DNA of 64,000 bases from Paraconiothyrium sp. Pb-2020 (Eukaryota; Ascomycota; Dothideomycetes; Pleosporales; Didymosphaeriaceae), in contig JAJUBI010000007.1 in NCBI GenBank assembly GCA_022419385.1, forward strand, positions 2,265,768-2,329,767, written 5' to 3'. The position numbers were made by a program, and so were the translations under genes. Shown here piece after piece: positions 37,572 through 47,515 of the stretch. Under the pieces are notes generated by a model. That model worked only from the letters and a program-made list of their open reading frames with translations. It made no database searches and was not told the DNA's origin. How positions within the stretch are numbered: position 1 is the stretch's first letter; every line of letters starts with the position of its first letter.

Positions 37572-38097
37572 ATGAAAGATCACTTGCTTTCGGATTCGCA
37601 TTCAGAGGCTGAACCTGTGACGCGCATTGCGTGCTTCAAATTCCGAGATGAGGTATCGGCGGAGAAGAAGGGGGATCGGACGCGCGCATGTAGGGAACCA
37701 TTTGCTGATTCTTGTATCTTTGCCGAGCCTTTACTGATGGGCTGATCAACTGGCGCAGTCCTTAAGCTCTACGAACAATATGAGCATTTACTTGCAGAGA
37801 AACCACGCGGTGGACGCCCGCTGAACACACCGCTTAATCTGACGAACGTGAAGAGGGAAGTACAGTGGGATTTGGGGTTTGTGGTGAAGTTCAAGGTCTG
37901 CTTATCTTCTTACCTTTTCTCCTTGAAATGGAGCATAGGTACGTGCATAGGAGGTGTGCTGATGTGTACAGAGTGAAAACGCGAGGCAAGAATTCGATAA
38001 GGCTGAGGGACATGATCGGCTGAAGGAGGATACGGATCCATTGTTGGAGAGAGTGTTCGTGTATGATTTTGTAGACGAGGAGGGGTTGGGGTGGTGA
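37572..38097 (+). CDS. stress-responsive alpha/beta-barrel (Dabb) domain protein
   Basis: Three exons, 37572-37687, 37759-37895 and 37972-38097, about 126 residues. The sequence starts MKDHLLSDSHSEAEP, then VTRIACFKFRDEVSAEKKG, LKLYEQYEHLLAEKPRGGRP, WDLGFVVKFK, and ends AEGHDRLKEDTDPLLERVF; this order is that of the dimeric Dabb barrel. Intron 2 (76 nt) is in phase. Intron 1 (GTAGGG...GCAG) leaves exon 1 one base too long for exon 2; one extra G in the GGGGG run at about 37670-37674 would explain it. The domain call is good and the exact exon-1 end is not. The gene is tail-to-tail with the Mcp1-like gene. Confidence 0.68.
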
Positions 38098-38219
38098 GTG
38101 CGCGTGGCAAATATCTCGCGTGCTCGATCCAAATTATGACTTTTCAGGACTTGTCGCAGCCGGTTGAGAGCCTAATCTATATTATACATATATACGTACT
38201 TGGGGTATCGTAGCCTAGT

Positions 38220-39160
38220 CTACCATCTGATCAAAGGCATGGCACTGTACAACTCGTCGAACTCCCTCCCTATCCACCCACCCGTTTTCCCACCTCTTCC
38301 TACTATCCCCAGACTACCTGCTAGCCAGAGTCCCACCAGGGCTATCGAGATTCCATTGATGGTGTACCACCGTCTCTTTTTTATGAGATGTCTTCTTGAC
38401 TCGGTTGACGAAGCTTGCGCCGGAGAAAACCCCAACCACTTGGCCCATCCCCAACAAAGTGAAATGATGCTGCGGATACTAATGCCATGAAGCCCCCGAA
38501 TGAGACCAACGGGTGGAGAGCAAATCCGTGGCTGATGAACGATAGAGAGATCATCGAGTTGTCCCCGTGCAAGTATGTCGGCAATATCCTCGTAGTCCAC
38601 ACATGCCAGCCCGCTAGTGGAACCAATGCATACCCAAGCGCGCTCGTTCCACTCAACGCAGGCCACGGTATCGTTTTCCGTCGGTTTGTGTCTCCGCGCC
38701 GTAGCGCTTTAGCGCCTGGTGCCGTCTGTAGAAGCGCAGGGCGATGCCGGAAGTTATATGTGCAGCGAGGGGGACAGCGACAAGTAGAGGTTCGCGAGAG
38801 AGGATTGGTAATACGGCCGGGTGAGGAGGAGGTAGCGATTGCTTTCGGGGACAGAGCGCGTGAGGAGCGGACGATGGAGGTGTTCGTTATGTGGAAGGAG
38901 GCGAAGACGTGAAGGCGTAGGACGAGTATTTTTGGATGCGTGTGACTGCACATTCATTAGGGTTCGGAATTGATATTAGAGTATGGGTACGCACGGTAGT
39001 ATGCAGGTCCATGGTTCCCTAAGCCCAGCGTCGTTGCTCTCAAGGCTTGCTCGGGCGGAAAGTAGCCTTCTTTGAACTCGATAGGTGTCTCTTCGACAGG
39101 CGAGGGCTCCACCTGCGTGAGCCCCATTACGCCGCTCTCATCGTCACCTAAAGGCGGCAG
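38220..39160 (-). pseudogene. mcp1: Mcp1-like mitochondrial membrane protein gene with about five frame slips
   Basis: Read leftward, the 5' exon encodes VEPSPVEETPIEFKEGYFPP and ends in PAYY. A 35-nt intron (38954-38988, CTAAT branch) follows, then LTRIQKYSSYAF. After that the frame changes near 38908, 38870, 38793, 38667 and 38454, yet the protein reads on sensibly: FASFHITNTSIV, PLLTRSVPESNRYLLLTRPY, EPLLVAVPLAAHITSGIA, PWPALSGTSALGYALVPL, then WAKWLGFSP to a stop at 38220. This is the order of Mcp1/DUF1691 transmembrane proteins, which act at mitochondrial contact sites. Each slip is cured by one added base, usually lengthening a run. The start codon is not resolved, and the 5' boundary is approximate. 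Confidence 0.7.
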
Positions 39161-39486
39161 CTCTGGTCGTTGTTCGCCATACTTCTCTCCTCGCGTGTAC
39201 GTGGAACAATGCTGACTGCGAAAATGGCAGGAACTGGATGACGTTGATTCGATAGAGCGCGGCGGTGGGTCAGTGCAGTGTGCAACGGACCGGGGTCTTG
39301 TGCCGCGGCTACACAGTAGATGCGCAGCCTCATCCTTTCACCGTAGCTGCGCGCAAGACAGGCCACACCTGGAAAGGATCACAATTGCTTCCCATACCAT
39401 CAGCATACGCTGTGACGACCCACAAATACCAAGGAAAGCCTCGCGATTCTCCGTCAGAACCAACCGCAGTCCCACCACTGCCCACG

Positions 39487-40104
39487 ATGCCACCACGCAA
39501 CGCGCCCCTCCCCAACGCGGTCAACCTCTTTAATTGACCATCTGCGACAAATACCCGCGCCAAACCGACTATGAGAACCATCTACGCTCCTACGACACAC
39601 AATCACCGCCAACGCCTCGCAGAGATGAAGAAGCTGACCGACGCGAACGCAAGCGATGCCCCCCGCTTGAACAAAGGACCGTTGGATATGCGAAGTATAA
39701 CCGCAGGGTGACACAACAAAGAAGTCAGCTGGCTTGGGGCCGCGGTTCAAGAAGGTTGGTGGCGCCCCGGGTGCTGTCCCAGGGGCGGTGAGACGGGAGG
39801 AAGTAGGTTCAGGAGAATCGGGGATGCGAAGGAAGACAAGGTTGAAGAGAAGGAGGAGGGTCCGAAGTTCAACGTAGCGGCGGCTCTTCCTGAGCCAGTC
39901 CCGGCTGAAGTAGAATTCAAGATGCAGGCCGACACAGAAAAGGATGAGGACATAGTCATGGCTGACAATGACGATGATATTGTCACTTGGGAAGAATACG
40001 ATGTCACGAAGCCGTCTGAGTGCGACCATGTCAATTGCCTTGGTTGTCAGGTGCCGAAGAACTCAACATATGAGAATGGGTGGCTGGTGATGGGGTCTGC
40101 ATGA
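39487..40104 (+). pseudogene. U1/matrin-type C2H2 zinc-finger protein gene with frame slips
   Basis: ATG at 39487 opens MPPRNAPLPNAVNLFN, then an immediate TGA. One base out of phase, the text continues as TICDKYPRQTDYENHLRSYD (with Cys expected before Thr) and again as HNHRQRLAEMKKLTDANAS. This forms a CxxC...Hx5H U1-type finger. More slips near 39706 and 39775 lead to GGSRFRRIGDAKEDKVEE and an intact acidic tail (DNDDDIVTWEEYDVTKPSE, CDHVNCLGC) ending at 40104. Similar fungal proteins are annotated as nuclear zinc-finger proteins. It is divergent from the Mcp1-like gene, about 330 bp apart; both share the same damage. Confidence 0.62.
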
Positions 40105-40373
40105 GCTCGACGAGCAGATCGGCAATGGTTTTCCTGCATAGCCATGGCGTAAGGTTTTTGTTCAGGACATGGGCAGTAGCATAGATACCCGGATACATTC
40201 TCGAATCCACAAGTGCCTAAAAAAAGGGGGAGATCGGCCTGATATTCCTTAACACCTAACACATGGTCCCATCCGCCTCGATATTGAACATCCTGCGAGA
40301 GCACAGCTAGGATTACGCAGGCTTTTACGCTTCTTGTGTCCATTCGACATATTGCACGCATATAGCGTTTGGT

Positions 40374-42302
40374 CTAATAGCTAATATAGACCCGTCCCTC
40401 AAAAGGTTGCAGCTTGTCTTCAGTCGACTCCAGATACGAGCTCAGAAGCAATCGCGACCCATCAGTCTCTGGGGCTGGCTGGTGCTCCGCGGTGAAGTTG
40501 ACTGCGACCAACGCCGTCTTTCCGCGGTAATGCTTCTTGTACACAAACGTACTTAAATTGGCTGTATCCAGCAGCTCGAACGTACCATATACGAACACAT
40601 CCTTGTGCTCTTTGCGCAGCTGCAGGAGCAATTTCCAGAAAGAGAGTACGCTATCGGCCTCCTTTTCCTGAAGTTTGGCGTTGATCTCTCGATAGGACTC
40701 ATGAACCCGCATCCAAGGCTGCCCTTCCGAGAACCCGCCGCTGAAACTATCATCCCATGAAAACGGCAGCCGGGCATGATCTCTTGCCATCAGCTGCAGA
40801 CCGCGCATTACACGCTCCTTGCGCGTAGGATCCGAGCCATTATCCGCCAACCGCACCGCCTCCTTCCAGTATTTCTGACTCTCGACATCATGGTACTTCT
40901 CAATTCCCCATTCCCTCGGCGCATTGATCATCCCAATCTCCTGCCCCTGATACAGAAACAACGTCCCCGTCTGCGCCGCAAAACAAACCGCCAACATCTT
41001 CGCGCTCTTTTCCCGCCACTCGGGCGCATCGCTTCCGAATCTAGAAATGCTTCTCCCGTTGTCGTGGTTCTCGCAGAAGACGGTCGACCAGCCGTCTGTG
41101 CCGTCAATAAAAGTCTGCCACTTCGCCACGATTTGCTTCATCTGGGGAAGATCCCAGGCCGTGAAGTCATACTTACTGTCTGAGCCAGGCGGTCCTTGGC
41201 CCAGATGCGTAATGTCGAACTGGAAGATCATATCCAGCTCCTTGTTCTTTGCACTGACATACTTGAGTACACCCTCAGGGTCTGGCGTCATTGATAATTC
41301 GCCAATTGTGACGACCGGCAGCCCGTCAAACGTCCTATACTTTGACAGTACCTGCGACTTCATCTCCCGGATGAACTCATGAATGCGAGGGCCATTGCAC
41401 CAGAACTGCGCTGCGGGTTGTACAGCGCTTCCGGGATCTGTAACCGGCGCATCGAGGAAGTCTACGTACTTGGAATATTTGTTGACCGTGTCGACGCGGA
41501 ACCCGTCGATGCCTTTATCGAGCCAGAAACGCATTGCGGAATCGTATATTGCACTTCTGCATTCCTTATTCTCCCAGTTCAAATCAGGCTGGCTCTCATC
41601 GTAAAGGTGGAGATAGTATTCCTGCGTGAGGTCATCCCAGGTCCACGTTGAGCCTGCGAAGTAGCTACGCCAGTTGGTGGGAGGCATGCCTAGAGCGGGG
41701 TTACAAAGTCAGTGTAAATCAGGGCTATGGGTTCAGATGCTTTGTTCATGCTCCGTCAAGCGCAAAAGAAAAATTTCCAGCCACCAGATAAATCCACTTT
41801 GTTCGAAAGGGTCGGCTTACGGTTTCCACCCTCGTCGTACCGCGCTGGCCGCCAGAAGTACCAGTCTCTCTTCGGATTGTCCTTCGAGGATCGAGACTCT
41901 TTGAACCATGCATGTTGGTTGCTAGTATGGTTGACCACTAAATCGAGGATAAGCTTCATGTTGTTCTCATGGCAAGCTTTGATCAGCTTTTCCACATCTT
42001 CGACCGTCCCATAAGGTGGGTAAACAGCCTCATAGTTACTTATATCATACCCCATGTCAACCTGGGGTGAATCGAACATCGGAGACAGCCATACTACGTC
42101 CACGCCTTTTGAGCTCGATTAGATGGTGGGGGCCTGGGAGACGTAATCACGTACCTAGCGAAGCAATATATGCAAATCTTTCGAGAATACCGGGTATGTC
42201 ACCCCAGCCATCGCCGTTGCTATCTTGGAAGGATGCCGGATAGATTTGGTAAAAGGTTGCTTCTTTCCACCAGACGCGTTGGTGGTCTACTTCGGAAGAC
42301 AT
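40374..42302 (-). CDS. GH13 alpha-glucosidase (maltase)
   Basis: Three exons, 42155-42302, 41821-42105 and 40374-41689, introns 49 and 131 nt, total 582 residues, the usual length of fungal intracellular maltases. The start MSSEVDHQRVWWKEATFYQIYP is the canonical GH13 N-terminus without a signal peptide. Catalytic residues are in place: nucleophile Asp211 in GIDGFRVDTVN, acid/base Glu275 in VVTIGELSM, and Asp354 in ENHDNGRSISRF. The residue after the nucleophile is Thr212, the type found in maltases rather than isomaltases (Val), so alpha-1,4 preference is inferred. It is divergent from an alpha-glucoside permease; together they make a maltose-use module. Confidence 0.95.
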
Positions 42303-42455
42303 TCTAGAACCAACTGAGGACGAGCGTTAGCGAACGCGTATATGATGGGGGTCAATTTAGGGCGTACTACCAAACCACTGGTCTTGCAAGCTTTTGCGCA
42401 TCTGGGTGTTTTCGTATCCCCGCTTCAATTGCGATGGTGATGTACCTCAGATCAT

Positions 42456-42468
42456 CATCGGACCGATG
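42456..42468. promoter_or_regulatory. 13-bp palindrome CATCGGACCGATG, candidate regulator site
   Basis: A perfect palindrome around a central A, with inverted CGG/CCG half-sites one base apart. It lies in the 609-bp region shared by the divergent maltase and permease genes, 154 bp from the maltase start. Zn2Cys6 regulators read CGG half-sites, so an operator for a MAL-type activator is plausible; the binding protein is unknown. Confidence 0.45.
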
Positions 42469-42473
42469 TTCAG

Positions 42474-42478
42474 CCAAT
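42474..42478 (+). promoter_or_regulatory. CCAAT box in the shared MAL promoter
   Basis: CCAAT occurs six bases after the palindrome; a second CCAAT lies near 42568. Fungal HAP complexes bind this pentamer, but it is short and may be chance. Confidence 0.3.
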
Positions 42479-42911
42479 CAATAATCGTACTGTGGCTAGT
42501 TAGCCTACGATCATGCTTGGCAACTGCCATCTTTATTCTGCTATTCTGCCTTCCGCATTATGGCATCCAATGGCTTGGGATGGAGGTCGTTCCAAACGAG
42601 CCATTAACGGGAATTGATCGATACCAAGAGCATCTGTACAGAGGAAAGCGCATTACTACCTCTCAACAAAGACAAACCCAATACTCACAAGCATGTATCC
42701 TGAGATTTTGCGGGCTGCATGCATCGCAGGGTGAGCTGCACCCCGCCCGCCATTTATCAAGCGAGCAACTCAGCTAGCTCTGGGGGAGGAGATCATCAAG
42801 CACGTACATACCCACCGTAATCCCCACAATGCGCTCCTCGCTCTCTACCTATGGTAGGAATCTTCCCAGGCTACACATCCTTTTCACTTCTCTGCCCATA
42901 CTATTGCCATC

Positions 42912-44866
42912 ATGGCAAGGAAAGATGATAAACAGTGCGCTGAAAGGCAGAGCGTCGTAGCAGACGATTACGCACCCAATCAATCCGCCCGACATGCCGC
43001 TCGCGACGAAAAGTCCATGACCCTGACCCAGGCAATCAAACTCTACCCCAAAGCAGTAGGCTGGTCTGTCGTCCTATCCAGCGCACTCATCATGGAAGGG
43101 TACGACCTCGCGCTCCTGGGAAGCTTGTACGGCAGCCCGCAATTTAACCTGAAGTATGGAAAGCTCAATGCGAAGACGGGCAAGTGGAGTGTGCCTGCGA
43201 ATTGGCAGAGCGCTTTGTAAGTACTTTTACCCTTGGTTTCCCTCATACTACGCACAAGAATGTGTCTTGAGACACCGCAATATACCTCTCGATACCTCAA
43301 CCCACTTCGCTCTAGGACCGCTCCAATTCAACATCAGGAACCTTGCTGACATTGAATATGGAGATCCAACGGTGCTCGCGCCGGCGAAGTCGTTGGCCTC
43401 CTTCTCAACGGCTTCATCAGCGAACGCTACGGCTATAGGAAAACCATGCTCGTCGCACTACTATCTATGACTGCCTTCATCTTCATACTCTTCTTCGCGC
43501 CAAACATCCAAGCCCTTGTCGTCGGAGAAGTTCTCTGCGGCATACCGTGGGGCATGTTCCAGACGCTGACGACGCAGTATGCGAGTGAGGTGAGCCCGGT
43601 GCAGTTGAGACCGATACTAACGACATTTGTGAATATGTAAGTTCATTGAGGAGGGGTGAAAAAGGGAAAGCAGACAGCTGACATAGGATAGGTGCTGGGT
43701 CATGGGCCAATTCATCGCTGCAGGCGTGAACCGGGGCTGCGTTACACGGTCCGACCAGTGGGCGTACCGCATACCCTTCGCTATCCAGTGGATATGGCCC
43801 GTTCCCATAATGTTAGGTGTCACCCTTGCACCTGAGTCGCCCTGGTGGCACGTTCGCAGAGGAGACCGCGAGGGTGCGCGCACTGCTCTGCTGCGACTCA
43901 CATCTCCTGAGAGAGACCCAGATTTCAACCCAGACGACACGATTGCCATGATCGAGTATACAAATGAGATGGAGAAGGAGATGTCGGCCGGGACAAGGTG
44001 GAGCGATTTGTTCAAGGGGGTAGATCTGAGGAGGACGGAAATTGTGTGCTTCACATGGATTGCGCAAACGATTTGTGGGCAGAACATTATGGGCTATTTG
44101 TAGGTACACACCTCCCTTGCATTCTATCACCGTGTCGATACAACGACCGGGACATAGTGTGTTACTCATAGCACAACACAGACCCCGTCCGACTTACTCC
44201 ACGTTCCCCCAAGTGTTCAAACTAAAAACCCATAGCGCATACTTTATGCAAAAGGCCGGCCTCCCCACCATCCAATCTTTCAACATGTCCCTCATTTCCC
44301 TCGCCCTCGGTCTTATCGGCACTGCCCTCTCATGGGTCCTGATGCAACGTCTCGGGCGCCGCACAATCCACCTCCTCGGCTCCAGTACACTCTTCATCCT
44401 CCTCATCATCGTCGGCGGGTGCTCCTTCGCCCACACAAAAGCCAGCAACTGGGCCATCGGCGGCTTGCTGATCACTGTCGTTTTTATATATGATTTTACA
44501 ATAGGACCGGTCACGTATGCGCTGATTTCGGAACTAAGTTCCACGAGATTAAAGGCGAAGACAATAGTGCTCGCTAGAGCATTATATAATATAAGCAATA
44601 TTGTGGTTAACATTCTAACGAACTATCAGCTTGGAGAACAAAATTGGAATTGGGGCGCCAGGACGGCATTCTTTTGGGCAGGAACATGTGGTTGTGTGGT
44701 TGCGTGGGCGTGGTTTAGACTGCCCGAGCCAAAAGGGAGGACGTATGGGGAGTTGGATGTGCTGTTTGAGAGGAGGCTCAGTGCGAGAGGTTTCAAAGGG
44801 GCGGTGGCAGATCCGTTTGCGGGCGGGATGGGGGAAAAGAAGGAGAAAATGGGGGCAAAAGAGTAG
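42912..44866 (+). CDS. MFS alpha-glucoside (maltose) permease
   Basis: Four exons, 42912-43216, 43364-43636, 43692-44099 and 44236-44866, introns 147, 55 and 136 nt, all phases consistent, 538 residues. The cytoplasmic N-terminus precedes twelve expected membrane helices. Sugar-porter signatures are visible: MEGYDLALLGSLYG in helix 1, NGARAGEVVGLLLNGFISER and YGYRKTM after helix 2, PESPWWHVRRGD after helix 6, RLGRRTIHLLG, and YALISELSSTRLKAKT with PEPKGRTYGELD near the end. This matches fungal Mal-type alpha-glucoside:H+ symporters of the plasma membrane. It sits divergent to a maltase, supporting maltose or a related alpha-glucoside as substrate. Confidence 0.95.
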
Positions 44867-46044
44867 GTCAGCGTTATTTGGGTGTATACAGATATCAATA
44901 GTATGGGCGGTACGAAAATTCACAGCTAGGTACCCTGCACATTGACTGGATCAGGGTTTTGTCGCGTGCATCTCCTGGATAAGCTCGTATCCGGAGTCGG
45001 GTCAGGACGAGATGCAGCTGTATGAGAGGTGGCTTAATAAGGGGATGGCATGCTGGAACCTACAAGATTGTCACAGTCCGATTAGACGTGACTATTCCAC
45101 TTCATGGTCGAAACCTACACTTCAACAGTGACGATCTTTATGAAGTGCAATTAAGCTCATATTCGGACAGCATTGCCTAACAGCAACAGAGCTTAGTGAG
45201 TAGTTGGCGAACTCAGTAATGGGTCGAGATCCTGTGCACCATGCGCAATCTGGGGCGACCTTGGCGGAATATGAAGCCTGACAGTGCCCCTCTTTCAGGC
45301 CACCAGCGTGCCACTCAGCTCGAGGCTGGTTGTAGTAACACAGAGCGAGGAGGGGTAGTTTCGAGAGATGACGTGGCCGAGAGAGTGATGGTGCAAATTT
45401 GATGTGCGTCTGAAGTTGCCACAGGTTTCATGCTGCCCTTTCGCACTTTTAATCTTGCCTGGCGACCAGTGGCTCGCGCCAGTTGTTAGTCAACGCCAAA
45501 GAGATGAACAATTGCAGAGGTGCTTCTTCTGTAGTATCAATGGTAGCCTCGATGCTTACCAGCTCAACATCCTTCGCGGTGACTGCTGAAGTGCGGGTTG
45601 TGCTTGTGATCTGTCAGAGAGAGTGTTGGTTCTAACCCAAAACGGACGAGTGATGTGTTCAAGGTATGGCCAACATTGACGTCGATAGAGGAAGATACAG
45701 GCGAAAAATGCGAAAGAAAGGCTCAAGGAGGGACGTCCAGCTCGCGTACCATCATGAAAAATAGGCCGTTACCATGTCCAAATATGTAGAATCCACCATG
45801 AAAGTCGTACAGGGCGTTATAGGCAAGGAAAAGGTCTGAAAGAGAGACATTTCCCGAGCCTTCGGAAGGGAGAGGACAGCGATACTGAGTAGTATCGTGT
45901 ACCCGACCTTCCCGTGCTACGTTAAAGAGGCGCCTTGTGGAAGAGGCCTCCCAACTTGCAACGAACAATATATACCAGAGTCCAAGGCGTTCGGCCCCAG
46001 AGGAACAGACACGAGAGTGTCGATAGCTGCGGCGCGGGGGAGCC
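44867..46044. other. intergenic, no supportable gene
   Basis: 3' flanks of the permease gene and of the small gene that follows. Short frames only. Confidence 0.4.
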
Positions 46045-46622
46045 TTAGAAGTCTCGTACGGGGTCGTAGGGACGTGATGGGGGCACCTGGTGGTAGGCCG
46101 AGCCCGCGGCCACGACGGCCGTCGAGTTGCGCTTCGGCATACACGTTTTGTTGACTGTTGGAGACGTCAATATAAGCATACAGAGGCTGACGAGAGAGGT
46201 CATCTACCTGCCCATTGCTTCACATCCCGGATACAGATCGACATGCGCCATCGTATGATGTCCTCGCCTAGCGGAGAGATGCCCTCGCGCCTCAGCTGGG
46301 CGTTGATGCTCTCCCGCACTCTCGTCTTCTCGTATGCAGGCACATTCGTCCAGTTCCACTCGGGGTGCTCCGAAGCCAGTCGCCTAGCCTCTTCTTTGGC
46401 GAATGCCTGTGGAATTCCCGGCGGGTCAGTGCAATGTCATTTTGCAGACGACGAGGACTAACGGGGACCGAACAAGCGGCGGTGAGGCTCTGCGGCCGGG
46501 GAAATGGCGGGTCAGGTGGACTAAAGGAAGGGACGTACGTAGAACTTTGCCCACTCGCTCCAGTTGAGGCCGCTTTTCGCGCGGGCTTCTTCTGCGGTTG
46601 CAGTGGTCAGTAACCACGACAT
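46045..46622 (-). CDS. small conserved-looking protein, about 130 residues
   Basis: Model of three exons, 46539-46622, 46208-46406 and 46045-46154. ATG at 46622 (MSWLLTTATAEEARAKSG, then LNWSEWAKFY). A 132-nt intron in phase 0 leads to AFAKEEARRLASEHPEWNW and REGISPLGEDIIRWRMSI. A 53-nt intron (donor GTAGAT, acceptor AACAG) then gives MPKRNSTAVVAAGSAYHQVP and PSRPYDPVRDF. If the last intron is not used, the protein stops at 46200 with 96 residues. Regular spacing of Trp and Arg/Glu helices indicates a real folded protein; no family recognised. The C-terminal extension is less certain than the first two exons. Confidence 0.65.
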
Positions 46623-47515
46623 GGCTACCTCGGTGCACGGCGCAAGGGTTGTTCGGTGCCAGAGTTTAGGCGCCGGTATTAGCGCGCTTGAATCGGTGGT
46701 ACTAGCTGCAACGGGCCGTGTGTGGCGCATGCTGCGAGGGTCATCCCTCTAATGGCCGTGCAGTCCTCCCCACAGCTACTCTTGCTTGTCCAGGGTATCC
46801 TTTATCCTGGTATACATTTGTCTGCCCGTGTCCTGTCTCGCAGTACCGGTGTATTGGCGGGTATCATCAGAACGTGGGGCTCTCCATGGACGGAAGAAGG
46901 CCCGCACAGCCCTCTGGGAGCGCTGCTATCTTCGGCGGTCCGGTCCAGGGAGTTGACAGAGAGAGGCTTGAAGATGCAGTCAGGAAAGGCAAGAGGTCGT
47001 GTGATGGTTGTCGATCACACTGCTCGGCGGCTCCGACATGCCGTGCAAACGAAGCCGCTAGGTATGCGACATCGGATGTACACCTCAATCGGAGCCCTGT
47101 TGTGGGTGCGTGTCCAATGCGTCGGTAGCACCTGGCCGCGTTCGATTGTGCCTGCCAAGGACATGAAAACAGTAGGACACACGCGGACAGATCAGGGTGG
47201 GCAGAATCCTGGATGCAAGCTATTAAGAGAACTTTCTTTTGCTGACTACCCTTTGCATGCCTAATCAAAGTTCCATACACTTGCTCATCCATGTAGAGAT
47301 ATACCTGAGCTCATCTCATGAATCATGATATCATTACTATACTATCAGCAACTGATTCGAGTCAGCATGTCTGGATCTTGATACCTCACAACCAGATCAA
47401 ATGAATCCCAAAGCTTTGAAAATATTATTCAAGTTTGTCTACATGGTACATAATATATACATCTTTCATTATTACTCATTACAACATTTCTTCCCTTGGC
47501 TCATGCAAAGTGAAT
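46623..47515. other. intergenic, no supportable gene
   Basis: Contains the promoter of the small gene on its left and the AT-rich 3' flank of the Rds1-like gene (47.27-47.5 kb). No convincing frame. Confidence 0.4.

Larger units (their letters stand above)
42303..42911. other. divergent promoter of maltase and permease
   Basis: 609 bp between two start codons reading outward. Besides the palindrome and CCAAT boxes it has pyrimidine-rich stretches just before the permease ATG (42820-42905) and no protein-like frame. Confidence 0.6.

Noticed and set aside
39454..40029. 191-codon minus-strand frame
   Set aside because: Antisense shadow of the zinc-finger gene; the plus strand carries recognisable CxxC/H motifs and an acidic tail.
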